From positions 1-14,966 of the forward strand of contig CAJUPS010000078.1 in assembly GCA_910588045.1 (NCBI GenBank): 14,966 nucleotides of DNA, written 5' to 3'. Below, piece after piece: positions 5,747-13,110 of the stretch. The notes beneath the pieces were generated by a model, which saw only the letters and a program-made list of their open reading frames with translations, was not told the DNA's origin and ran no database searches. Source of the stretch: an uncultured Oscillospiraceae bacterium (GTDB lineage: Bacteria; Bacillota; Clostridia; Oscillospirales; Oscillospiraceae). Positions within the stretch are counted from its first letter, which is position 1. Each line of letters opens with the position of its first letter. The translations under genes were made by a program, and so were the position numbers.

Positions 5747-7548
5747 GGTCTGTTTTCCTCCTCTTCCGCCGGTTCCACGGCGATGACATGATTTTTCTCC
5801 TCATAGCCCTCCGTCTCCAGACGCCAGACGGTGCTGCCGTCCGGGGCCTCGGAGAGCCTGGTAAAGCCCTGCTTTGCATAAAAATCCCGGACCATGCCGT
5901 TTTTCGCGGTGGGATAGTAGTACCCTCGGATGGTGCGGATGCCCAGCGCCCGGCAGCGCCGGACCAGGCAATCCATCATGGCGTACTCCATGTCCCGCTT
6001 GAGCACCCGGCAGCTCATGAGCCAGAGCCTGACATCCAGGCCCTCCTCCCCGCGCTCCCCGATGACCACGGACACCACGCCGTTGTCCCCGAACTTGTCC
6101 CACAGCTTGCCGTACAGGGTGACAAACCTCCCGTCCTCCGCCATCGCCTGGATCTCCGCCCGGGTGAAGCGGCGGGTGGTGAGGTTGAACTGATTGGACT
6201 TGTTGGTCAGCTGGGCGATCCGGGCGTAGTACAGCGGCGCGAAGGGCCGGATCTCCCCCCGCATCTCCAGGGAGCGGAGGTACGCCCCGTAGTCCTCAAA
6301 GGCGCTCTCCAGCCGGGAGCGGGCGGCGTTCTGCCGGTACATCTCGGTGCGGGCGGCGTCGTCGGCGGACAGCTCCGTCACCTCGAAGTACCCCATCCGG
6401 TCGATGGCCCGGATGAACCCCTCCGGCCGGTCCCCCAGCTCCGGCGCCGCCGCACCCGGGACCTGCTGCCGGACGATCTCCCGCTCGGCGGGGTTGTCGT
6501 CCACGAAGACGAAGCTCTCCGGCAGCAGGGACAGCTCCCGGGACATGTCCAGCAGGTTTTGGGACTTGGGCTCCCAGTTGGCCTTGAGCAAAATCAGGTC
6601 GTCGGGCGTAATGGTCATGTCCGGCCGACTGAGGCCCGCCAGGGCGTTCTCTGGCTCGTTTTTGCTGACCACGTTCAGGAGCACGCCCAGCTGCTTGTGG
6701 GCCTTTAGATAGCTCTGGAACTCGCTGTAGACCTGGCCCATGGGGGTCTCCTGGCCCACCTGGAGGTTCTCCGGCCCGTCGTCCCCCACCACGCCGCCCC
6801 AGAGGGTGTTGTCCAGGTCCAGGGCGAGGGCCTTCTTATTCTTCCCATAGAGGGACTTGATGATATTAGCCACACTCTGGGCCAGATAGGGGATGGCCGG
6901 GAGAGAGAGGGCGTACTTGTACATGTGCCAGAAAAAGGGGTCGCTCCACCGCTCCAGGCCGAAGGAGGCGGAGAGGTAGTTGATGTCGTTGAGGTAGAAA
7001 TTTTTGTGGGTCCCGGCGTACCGGGCGAACCGCAGATTCAGGCGGGTGATGAAATTCACCCTGCCATGGACGTCCGAGGCGTCCCGGTTGCCCAGGAGCC
7101 GCCAGTCCGGGTACTCAAAATTGTTCTGGATGACGGGGCAGGCGTAGGTCTCCCCCAGGCGGTCCCACATGGCCTCGAAGCGGCCGTACTCCTCCTCCAG
7201 CATAGCGTCCACCGCCTCCGGACTGTCGGAGAGCAGGGGGTAGCGGGCAATATTCCGGTTGGAGGTGTGGAGATAGATGATGTCCGGATGGAAGTCCTCC
7301 AGCGCCGGGTTGGGGAACATGGCGTCCTGCCAGTATTGGTTGTACTCGCTCTCGTAGAACGCGCACCGGATACCGTGGTGGAGCAGGAACAGGTCCAGGG
7401 CCTGGCGCACGTTGTGGGTGGTGGACCCGCCCAGGATGGCCACGCGCTTATCCAGAAACGGGGTATCTCCCGCCAGGAGCTCCCGTCGGATCTTCTTATA
7501 TTTTGCCAGCAGCTCGCCGGAGAACGGAGGGGTAAATCTGTCTTGCAT
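5743..7548 (-). CDS. FkbH-like HAD-IIIC protein (probable glyceryl-ACP synthase)
   Basis: A 601-residue three-part protein of the FkbH family. Residues about 35-210 resemble the family's SGNH-like N-domain, starting 'AILGGSTTHNVRQALD'. The HAD-IIIC domain follows, with the DxD motif at Asp244/Asp246 (ALDLDNTLWGG), 'VVSKNE' near 293-298, Lys328 (WEPKSQN) and acidic motif FVDDNPAERE near 348. A C-terminal GNAT-like region (about 440-585) includes 'QLTNKSNQFN' and 'YAKQGF'. Characterised relatives take 1,3-bisphosphoglycerate, remove phosphate and load a glyceryl group on an ACP for methoxymalonyl or tetronate units. The start is the ATG at 7548 with GAGG close upstream; the longer reading frame lacks one. 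It overlaps the ACP gene by four bases and lies 22 bases after the MBOAT gene. No methoxymalonyl genes (FkbG/I/K) or polyketide synthase accompany it here. Confidence 0.92.
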   Translation of the reverse strand: MQDRFTPPFSGELLAKYKKIRRELLAGDTPFLDKRVAILGGSTTHNVRQALDLFLLHHGIRCAFYESEYNQYWQDAMFPNPALEDFHPDIIYLHTSNRNIARYPLLSDSPEAVDAMLEEEYGRFEAMWDRLGETYACPVIQNNFEYPDWRLLGNRDASDVHGRVNFITRLNLRFARYAGTHKNFYLNDINYLSASFGLERWSDPFFWHMYKYALSLPAIPYLAQSVANIIKSLYGKNKKALALDLDNTLWGGVVGDDGPENLQVGQETPMGQVYSEFQSYLKAHKQLGVLLNVVSKNEPENALAGLSRPDMTITPDDLILLKANWEPKSQNLLDMSRELSLLPESFVFVDDNPAEREIVRQQVPGAAAPELGDRPEGFIRAIDRMGYFEVTELSADDAARTEMYRQNAARSRLESAFEDYGAYLRSLEMRGEIRPFAPLYYARIAQLTNKSNQFNLTTRRFTRAEIQAMAEDGRFVTLYGKLWDKFGDNGVVSVVIGERGEEGLDVRLWLMSCRVLKRDMEYAMMDCLVRRCRALGIRTIRGYYYPTAKNGMVRDFYAKQGFTRLSEAPDGSTVWRLETEGYEEKNHVIAVEPAEEEENRP

Positions 7549-7570
7549 GTTGTCCTCTCTTCCCGTTTGG

Positions 7571-9106
7571 TCAGAAATTGGCGTAGATAAACTCCGCCTC
7601 GCCCCACTCGGGGCCGTAGCACCCCAGCGCCAGCACCGCACCCAGCAGCGCCAGGTACACCAGCCACCGGAAGGCCCGGTTCTGCTCTAACAGCAGCTCC
7701 CGGACGCTGCCCCGGTGCTCCTGGAGCATGGAGACCGCCAGAATCACCAGGAAGCCCGCCGCGCAGATGGCCAGGTCCACGCCGCTCAGGCCCAGCTGTA
7801 AGATGGCCCCGTGGCGCAGCGCGCCGGGGTTCCACTCGGTCAGCACCGTCTTCCACGCGGCCAGCCCCGCGCCGAAGCTGGAGCGCCGGTCGAAGGACAC
7901 CGCCGCCGTAAAGAGGGCGAAGGAGCGCACCTGCCGGAAGAATTTCCAGGACCACGCCTCCGTGTTGATCCGCAGCAGGGCGATCAGCTTCTTGAACACC
8001 GGTTCCAGGAGCATCCCCCCGGCGATCATGGCGAAGAAGAAGAGGCCGCTGCCGAAGATATACTTCCAGGACCCGCCGTGCCAGAAGCCCACGCAGAACC
8101 AGGTGATGAACATCCCCAGATAGGTGGGGATCTCCCGGGCGGCCTTCTTCCCGAAGCGCTTCTTGCAGAAGCGCCGGAGACCGCCCATCCAGCGGGATTT
8201 CAGCACCGGGTACAGCACGTAATCCCGCACCCAGGCCCCGAGGGTGATGTGCCAGCGCCGCCAGAGCTCGGAGAGATTGGTGGCCGCAAAGGGCCGCCGG
8301 AAGTTCTCCGCCAGGGGGACGCCGAACATCTCCGAGACCCCGATAACGATGTCCATACAGCCGCCGAAGTCGGCGTAGAGCTGCCCGATGTAGGCCACGG
8401 CGGCCACGGGGACCCACCAGCCGGTGTAGGCCGTCCCGTCGTAGAGCGTCCCCACCGCCACGGCCATCCGGTCCGCCACCACCAGCTTCTTGAACAGGCC
8501 CCACAGGAAGCGCTCGCAGCCGAAGCAGAACTGTTTTCCGCTCCACACCGCCCCGCCGAAGAGGGCGGGAGCCATGTCGGTATACCGGGTGATGGGGCCG
8601 GAGGTCATCTGGGGGAAGTACCCGGCGAAGAGCAGCAGCTTCAGCGGATTCCTCTCCGGTTCCTCGACGGTCCCCCAGCGCACGTCCAGCAGATAGGCGA
8701 TGAGGATCAGCGTGTAGTAGCTCACCCCGAAGGGTGCGGGCCAGCCGGGCACCGTCAACCCGGGATCCCGGCCCAGCAGGGAGCCGATCAGGTTGATATT
8801 CCCCACGAAGAACAGCAGATCCTTATAGAGGATCAGCGCCGCTCCCAGCAGGAGCACCGTCCCGGCGGTGACGGCGGTGCGCAGCCGCTCCCCGGGGAGC
8901 CGCCGGACGGCCAGCGCCGCCAGCCAGGTCAGCAGCACCTCCCCCACGAAGACAGCGGACACGGCCAGGTTCCCGCCGGTGTTGACCGCCAGGAAGATCC
9001 CCCCGGCCACGAGGAGCACCGCCCACCGCCCCCGCCGGGGGCACAGCCAATACTCCCCGCAGGCGACGGCGGCGAAGATGAAAAACGGAAGGGTTACGAT
9101 GGACAT
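7571..9106 (-). CDS. MBOAT family membrane-bound O-acyltransferase
   Basis: A 511-residue polytopic protein of the MBOAT family (AlgI/DltB/PatA-like). Visible hallmarks are 'FPQMTSGPITRY' (164-175), 'LSELWRRWHITLGAWVRDYV' (278-297, with His286) and the catalytic-histidine motif 'FWHGGSWKYI' (341-350, His343). About ten or more hydrophobic segments cover the whole length. In the well-studied relatives this family passes an acyl group from a carrier, across the membrane, to a surface glycan or to an SGNH partner protein. The ATG at 9106 has GGGGAG six bases upstream; the reading frame extends 15 codons further but those have no ribosome-binding site. It lies between the SGNH-deacetylase gene (22-base gap) and the FkbH-like gene (22-base gap), which makes the ACP product of the operon its likely acyl donor. 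Confidence 0.95.
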   Translation of the reverse strand: MSIVTLPFFIFAAVACGEYWLCPRRGRWAVLLVAGGIFLAVNTGGNLAVSAVFVGEVLLTWLAALAVRRLPGERLRTAVTAGTVLLLGAALILYKDLLFFVGNINLIGSLLGRDPGLTVPGWPAPFGVSYYTLILIAYLLDVRWGTVEEPERNPLKLLLFAGYFPQMTSGPITRYTDMAPALFGGAVWSGKQFCFGCERFLWGLFKKLVVADRMAVAVGTLYDGTAYTGWWVPVAAVAYIGQLYADFGGCMDIVIGVSEMFGVPLAENFRRPFAATNLSELWRRWHITLGAWVRDYVLYPVLKSRWMGGLRRFCKKRFGKKAAREIPTYLGMFITWFCVGFWHGGSWKYIFGSGLFFFAMIAGGMLLEPVFKKLIALLRINTEAWSWKFFRQVRSFALFTAAVSFDRRSSFGAGLAAWKTVLTEWNPGALRHGAILQLGLSGVDLAICAAGFLVILAVSMLQEHRGSVRELLLEQNRAFRWLVYLALLGAVLALGCYGPEWGEAEFIYANF

Positions 9107-9128
9107 GGATGTCTCCCCTATCTTGGAA

Positions 9129-10979
9129 TCATCGGGCCTGTCCGCCCGCAAGCATGGTTACGACCTCATTCCCCGTCATGCCCGGCGTCACGTTCCAGCG
9201 GCACAGGGCGTACAGGCTCTGGGGCAGGCCCCGGACGAGCACGTTGCGCCGGTCCGTGTCGATGGACAGCGTCACGGGGATCCCGGACTGATGGATAAGC
9301 ACCTCGGTGAGGGTATCATAGTACCCTCCCGGGTAGGCCAGGGCGGTGAAGCCCTCCCCCAGCTCCCGGACCCGCTCCTGCTCATAGGTCTCCAGGTCCC
9401 GCTCCAGCACGGCGGCGTAGTCCTCCTCCCGCTCCCCCGGCAGGGGCAGGGCGGAGGTGCGGATCTTGTCCCCGCTCTCGAAGGGTTCCCACTGGTGGAG
9501 GTCGTAGGAGTGGGACTGGATGTCAACAGCGCCGGAGGCGAGCATCTCCCGGGCCTGGTCGTAGCCAAAATGGGGCGTGAGGCGGAACTGGGTGTCCTTG
9601 TAGAACTCGTCGTGGCCCACGGAGCTGCCGATGGCGAAGATGGTGGCCTTCATGCCGTACTGCTCCAGGAGGGGCCAGGCGATCTCATAGTTGCTGAGAT
9701 ACCCGTCGTCAAAGGTGATGCAGACGGGCTTGTCCGGGAGCGGGCCGCCGCGGTGCACGTAGTCGGCCAGGTCCTCCATGAAGACCGGGGTGTACCCGGC
9801 CTCCGCCAGGGCCTCCAGATGGGAGGCAAACTCCCCCGGCGTCACCGCGCCGTCCTCGTCCTCGCTGAAGTGGTGGTACATCAGGATGGGCACGTCCCGG
9901 GTGTAGACCCCGGGGTCCTCCGCCCGGGGCAGGGGGCGGCGGCAGTGGTCCGCGCAGTTTTCCGCCGTGACCAGCGTCCCGAAGTCCGCCGGACGGTAGA
10001 TCTCGTCGTTCCCGAAGATCTCCGCCAGCGCCATGGTGCCCACAGCGTTGCGGAAGTGGGAGGCGTCGTAAAAGTACCGGCTGTCCCAGGAGACGGAGGA
10101 GGCGCTGAAATCCCAGAAGTCCACCACCTGGGCCACGGCGGTCTTGTACCGGGCCAGGGCCTCCTGGCCGTAAGCTTCCAGCTGGGCGGCGTAGGCGGGG
10201 GAGCAGATGACCAGCAAATTGACGCCCCTCTCCGCGCACAGGTCCCGGATGGCGGTCAGATCCTCGATGCACTGGTCCAAATGGGGCAGCTCCCGGAGGG
10301 CCGGGTCGGCGTAGAACTGGAAGTCCCCGCCGTGGGCCGTCTCATAGACCGCCGGATCGCCCACCTTCTCCACGTCCCGCACCCGCTTGTCGTAGCACCC
10401 GGTGGCCACGTCGAAGCAGTCGAACTCCTGGGGCAGCCAGGTGTCCTTGAGCCAGCACTGCACCTTGTCCACGGCATATTTGGGCGCACACAGGGCGTAG
10501 CGCAGGTAGAACAGCGGCAGGCTCTCCCCGGAGACCAGGGCGTGGGTCCGGTAGTGGATGTCGTCCTTCCGGATGTCGTACTCGGACACCTCGGTGAGGT
10601 TGAGGTTGAGCACCAGGTTCTTGACCTCGTAGTGCTCCAGAAGATAGGTCGCGTTGGCGCGGTAGTTGTGCATATCGCTGCCGTAGGAGAACAGGTTGTA
10701 GAACCGGGCGTCCATGTACTCGTTGAGCTCCAGGGGATTGATGGCCGCGGCGCAGGAGGAGCCGATGATGTAGGAGTCGAACGCCCCGTGGTGCTCCTCC
10801 AGCCAGGCGATCTTGGCCGCCCGGGGGTTGTTGTATTCGTTGTAGCTGTACCAGTCAAAAACGGGGTCGCCGAACACGCCGAAGGGGTCAATGAGCATAT
10901 TCAGCGCCGGATACAGCAGCAGCACCAGCGCCATGAGGACGATCCGCGCCCAGAGGGAGAGCTTTCTCTTGTGTTCCAT
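9129..10979 (-). CDS. Membrane-anchored SGNH acyltransferase-like / NodB polysaccharide deacetylase fusion
   Basis: A 616-residue two-domain protein. After a basic start (MEHKRKLSLW) there is one membrane helix (about 10-30), placing the rest outside the cell. Residues 60-330 form an SGNH/AlgX/DltD-like domain: 'IIGSSCAAAI' (nucleophile region, Ser74 or Ser75) and 'DASHFRN' (Asp305, His308) supply the catalytic elements. Residues 363-600 are a carbohydrate-esterase-4 (NodB) domain: 'VPILMYHHF', 'ITFDDGY' (Asp424, Asp425), 'SHSYDLH' (His490, His495) and 'AYPGGYYD' (549-556). The His spacing matches the PgaB/IcaB-like branch. I chose the ATG at 10979 because GGAG lies six bases upstream; the ATGs at 10994 and 10991 have none. 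It is the first gene of the operon, so a surface glycan is the probable target of both domains. Catalytic residues look intact; actual substrates are unknown. Confidence 0.9.
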   Translation of the reverse strand: MEHKRKLSLWARIVLMALVLLLYPALNMLIDPFGVFGDPVFDWYSYNEYNNPRAAKIAWLEEHHGAFDSYIIGSSCAAAINPLELNEYMDARFYNLFSYGSDMHNYRANATYLLEHYEVKNLVLNLNLTEVSEYDIRKDDIHYRTHALVSGESLPLFYLRYALCAPKYAVDKVQCWLKDTWLPQEFDCFDVATGCYDKRVRDVEKVGDPAVYETAHGGDFQFYADPALRELPHLDQCIEDLTAIRDLCAERGVNLLVICSPAYAAQLEAYGQEALARYKTAVAQVVDFWDFSASSVSWDSRYFYDASHFRNAVGTMALAEIFGNDEIYRPADFGTLVTAENCADHCRRPLPRAEDPGVYTRDVPILMYHHFSEDEDGAVTPGEFASHLEALAEAGYTPVFMEDLADYVHRGGPLPDKPVCITFDDGYLSNYEIAWPLLEQYGMKATIFAIGSSVGHDEFYKDTQFRLTPHFGYDQAREMLASGAVDIQSHSYDLHQWEPFESGDKIRTSALPLPGEREEDYAAVLERDLETYEQERVRELGEGFTALAYPGGYYDTLTEVLIHQSGIPVTLSIDTDRRNVLVRGLPQSLYALCRWNVTPGMTGNEVVTMLAGGQAR

Positions 10980-11025
10980 GGCACACTCCATCATTCAGAT
11001 ATATAACACTGCATAAATCCCCGTC

Positions 11026-11054
11026 AGTTTATCACAGAATCTCCCCGTTTTCAA
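11026..11054 (-). promoter_or_regulatory. Sigma-A promoter of the FkbH/MBOAT acyl-transfer operon
   Basis: On the minus strand, -35 TTGAAA (11049-11054) and -10 TAAACT (11026-11031) are 17 bases apart. The start point would fall near 11019, giving a leader of about 40 bases before the ATG at 10979. It lies downstream of the hairpin that ends the aminotransferase transcript, so the operon is probably expressed independently. Confidence 0.65.
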
Positions 11055-11086
11055 TATCCGGCGGGGAATTTTCCCGTGATATAGCT

Positions 11087-11113
11087 AACCGGGCGGGAGA
11101 CTCCCGCCCGGTT
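11087..11113 (-). terminator. Hairpin terminator-like element after the aminotransferase gene
   Basis: A perfect 13-base inverted repeat (AACCGGGCGGGAG at 11087-11099, partner at 11101-11113) with one central base; about 11 pairs can form. It lies some 40 bases past the aminotransferase stop codon. Read on the minus strand it ends GGTTAGCTATATC, with no proper U run, so the termination mechanism is uncertain, though the stem is very stable. Confidence 0.6.
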
Positions 11114-11153
11114 CGATTGCTGTACCTGATCCGGCCCGCCTGTTCTCCGGCGA

Positions 11154-12320
11154 TTACGCCATCTTCTTTCTGATGTGGGACAAGCGGTCCAGCGCCTCCA
11201 GGAGGGTCTCGTCCCCCTTGGCAAAGTGGACGCGGATGATGTCCTGCACGTCCTCATTGAAGAACGACGTCCCCGGCACGCAGGCCACCCCCACCTTCCG
11301 CGCCATCTCCTCGCAGAAGGCCACGTCGGTCTGCCCCTTCTTGAGGTAGGGCCGGACGTTGACGAGGACGAAGTACGCGCCCTGCGGGTCGGTGAAGGGG
11401 ATGCCGATATTCCGCAGCCCGTCGGTGAACAGCTTCTTCATGTGGGCATAGTGGGCCCCGAACTCGACGTAGTAGCTGTCCGGCATATCCAGCCCCACGA
11501 TCGCCGCCTCCATCAGGGGCGAGGGCACGCCCACGGCGTTGAAGTCGTGGTACTGCTTGATCCGGTCCATGATGGGCTTGGGGGCGATGGCGTAGCCCAG
11601 CCGCCACCCGGTCACGGAGTACGTCTTGGAGAGGCTCGAGCAGCTGACGGTCCGCTCCCACATCCCCGGGAGTGAGCTCATATAGGTGTGCTTGTTGTCG
11701 TCGTAGATGATGTGCTCGTACACCTCGTCCATGATGGCGTAGACGTCGTACTTGATGCACAGCTCCGCGATGGTTTTCAGCTCCTCGTAGGTAAACACCT
11801 TGCCGCTGGGATTGGAGGGGTTGCAGATCAGAATGGCCTTGACCCCCTGCTTGAAGGCGTCCTCCAGCACGTTGGGGTCGATCCCGAAGTCCGGGGGCAC
11901 CAGGGGCACATAGACCGGCTCGCAGTCCGCCATAATGGCCTGGGCGCGGTAGTTCTCAAAGAAGGGGGAGAAGATGACGATCTTGTCCCCCGGATTGGTC
12001 AGGGCGAAGAGGGTGTCCACCATGGCCTCCGTGGAGCCGATGGTCACCACGATCTCCGTCTCGGGGTCCAGCGTGCGCCCCATGAACCGTCCGCACTTCC
12101 GGGCCAGGGCCTGGCGGAAGTTGGGCGCGCCCATGGTGATGGGGTACTGGTGGGGCCCCTCATAGCTAACCTCCGCCAGGCGGTCCATCATGGCCTTGGG
12201 GGGATCGAAGTCGGGGAATCCCTGGGCCAGGTTGATGGCCCCGGCGGCCAAAGCGATCCGCGTCATCCGGCGGATGACGGAATCGGTGAATAGTCTGTTC
12301 TTTCTGCTCATTTCCTGCAT
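11154..12320 (-). CDS. Class I/II pyridoxal-phosphate aminotransferase
   Basis: A 388-residue cytosolic fold-type-I aminotransferase (aspartate/aromatic/kynurenine aminotransferase-like subgroup). Motifs in order: 'LAQGFPDFDPP' (31-41), 'YPITMGAPNFRQALA' (59-73), 'CNPSNPSGK' (166-174), 'MDEVYEHIIYD' (197-207) and the PLP-lysine motif 'SSLSKTYSVTGWRLGY' (Lys232, Arg240). The C-terminal 'IIRVHFAKG' holds the arginine expected to bind the substrate carboxylate. The ATG at 12320 is preceded by AAGGA at eight bases; the ATG at 12311 has its SD too close and the longer frame has none. The gene is monocistronic, with its own strong promoter (12382-12410) and a hairpin at its end. The amino-acid substrate cannot be predicted reliably, and no neighbour suggests a pathway. 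Confidence 0.93.
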   Translation of the reverse strand: MQEMSRKNRLFTDSVIRRMTRIALAAGAINLAQGFPDFDPPKAMMDRLAEVSYEGPHQYPITMGAPNFRQALARKCGRFMGRTLDPETEIVVTIGSTEAMVDTLFALTNPGDKIVIFSPFFENYRAQAIMADCEPVYVPLVPPDFGIDPNVLEDAFKQGVKAILICNPSNPSGKVFTYEELKTIAELCIKYDVYAIMDEVYEHIIYDDNKHTYMSSLPGMWERTVSCSSLSKTYSVTGWRLGYAIAPKPIMDRIKQYHDFNAVGVPSPLMEAAIVGLDMPDSYYVEFGAHYAHMKKLFTDGLRNIGIPFTDPQGAYFVLVNVRPYLKKGQTDVAFCEEMARKVGVACVPGTSFFNEDVQDIIRVHFAKGDETLLEALDRLSHIRKKMA

Positions 12321-12381
12321 GGCGATTTTCCTTCTTCCATGTTTCTCTCCGGGTCCGATGGCGCGGAGCGTTTTCTCATTT

Positions 12382-12407
12382 ACTTTATCACTACACAGTG
12401 AGAAAGT
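12382..12407. promoter_or_regulatory. 26-base palindrome covering the aminotransferase promoter (candidate operator)
   Basis: The inverted repeat ACTTT-a-TCACT (12382-12392), four central bases, AGTGA-g-AAAGT (12397-12407) has ten of eleven positions matched per arm. It runs from the -10 box to the edge of the -35 box, so a bound dimer would block RNA polymerase. It may control both divergent genes. The regulator family is not identifiable, and no regulator gene is adjacent. Confidence 0.6.
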
Positions 12408-12410
12408 CAA
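12382..12410 (-). promoter_or_regulatory. Sigma-A promoter of the aminotransferase gene
   Basis: On the minus strand, -35 TTGACT (12405-12410) and -10 TAAAGT (12382-12387) are separated by 17 bases, a near-consensus promoter, starting near 12375 with a leader of about 55 bases. The spacer is almost filled by a palindrome. The divergent lipoprotein gene shares this region; a weak plus-strand promoter (TTATCA at 12385, AATAAA at 12409, 18-base spacing) may overlap it. Confidence 0.8.
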
Positions 12411-12492
12411 TAAATTTTTTCGCTGTCCGGCGTCCGAACGGGAACCAAAAGCCGTTTCCCGCCGTCCAAAAAATAAAAAGGAGGCGTTTGCC

Positions 12493-13068
12493 ATGAAGAA
12501 AATCGTTGTCCTGCTGCTGACCGTGCTGCTGTGCCTCACCGCCTGCTCCACCGGGGAAAAGGCAAAGACCGGGCAACCACCCGCCCCGCCGCCGGTATCC
12601 ACCCCCGAGCCGGTATCCGTCCCCACCCCGGAACCGGAGCCCGCCCCCGAGCCGGAGCCCGTCCCGGAGCCTGACTACGCCCTGTTCATCTCCGACCAGC
12701 CCATCTCCACAGTGGACGGCTGCCTGGTGACGGACCGCCTGCCGGTGCGCTTCATCAACAACACCGGCGAGGACGGCTGCGTCCTGGACATCCCCCACCT
12801 GGAGCGGCAGAACGCCGTCGGAGAGTGGGAACCGGTCCCCTGGAAGGAGGGCGTCGGTTTCTGCGGCACCCCCAGCCTCCTGCCCGCCGAAGGCCGGGAC
12901 TGGTCCGAGGACATGCGCTATCTCTGGGGCCCCCTGGAGGACGGGACCTACCGCCTGTCCTACGAGGTAGGCCCGGACGAGCGCACGGAGGACCGTGCCT
13001 ACGGCGAGTTCACCCTTTATACCCCGGAGGGCATCCACGGCCTGCCGCTGGCAGAAAGCCAGGAATAA
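12493..13068 (+). CDS. Secreted lipoprotein with Pro/Glu-rich linker and Ig-like domain
   Basis: A 191-residue lipoprotein, the only plus-strand gene in the window. The signal peptide MKKIVVLLLTVLLCLTAC ends in an LTAC lipobox with lipidated Cys18. Residues about 25-61 form a low-complexity spacer of Pro-Glu and Pro-Val repeats that would hold the domain away from the membrane or through the wall. The rest looks like a single beta-sandwich domain with 'VRFINNTGEDGCVLDIPHLE', 'GEWEPVPW', a 'LPAEGRDWSEDM' turn and 'GTYRLSYEV', a pattern seen in bacterial Ig-like (Big_14-type) domains of Firmicute lipoproteins. AGGAGG lies eight bases before the ATG. It diverges from the aminotransferase gene and ends in a strong terminator. 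No enzymatic motif is visible; a sensor or inhibitor role is possible but unsupported. Confidence 0.88.
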   Translation: MKKIVVLLLTVLLCLTACSTGEKAKTGQPPAPPPVSTPEPVSVPTPEPEPAPEPEPVPEPDYALFISDQPISTVDGCLVTDRLPVRFINNTGEDGCVLDIPHLERQNAVGEWEPVPWKEGVGFCGTPSLLPAEGRDWSEDMRYLWGPLEDGTYRLSYEVGPDERTEDRAYGEFTLYTPEGIHGLPLAESQE

Positions 13069-13104
13069 GAAAACCGCGTCCCCGACCACAGGGACGCGGT
13101 TTTC
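13069..13104. terminator. Bidirectional intrinsic terminator between convergent genes
   Basis: A perfect 14-bp stem (GAAAACCGCGTCCC at 13069-13082, partner at 13091-13104) with an eight-base loop. The arms end in AAAA on one side and TTTT on the other, so each strand has a GC stem followed by a short U run. It begins directly after the lipoprotein stop codon and lies six bases from the end of the convergent SSB-like gene, so it can serve both. Confidence 0.88.
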
Positions 13105-13110
13105 TGCGCA

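Noticed and set aside
5112..10979. Reading the FkbH, ACP and VOC genes as part of a polyketide or methoxymalonyl biosynthetic cluster
   Set aside because: No ketosynthase, acyltransferase, acyl-CoA dehydrogenase or O-methyltransferase gene is present, and the operon is complete between its promoter and the MATE gene; MBOAT and SGNH partners point to surface acylation.
5112..10979. Calling the operon a true dlt operon (teichoic-acid D-alanylation)
   Set aside because: There is no DltA-type adenylating enzyme, and the deacetylase and VOC parts are not in Dlt systems; only the MBOAT/SGNH/carrier logic is shared.
8868..11006. 712-codon plus-strand open reading frame opposite the SGNH-deacetylase gene
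   Set aside because: Composition is typical of an antisense frame (runs of Val, Gly, His and Gln), there is no ribosome-binding site, and the minus-strand frame has clear SGNH and NodB motifs.
12571..12675. Tandem repeat in the coding sequence of the lipoprotein (Pro-Glu repeats)
   Set aside because: It is ordinary low-complexity linker sequence of a surface lipoprotein, not a mobile or CRISPR-type repeat.
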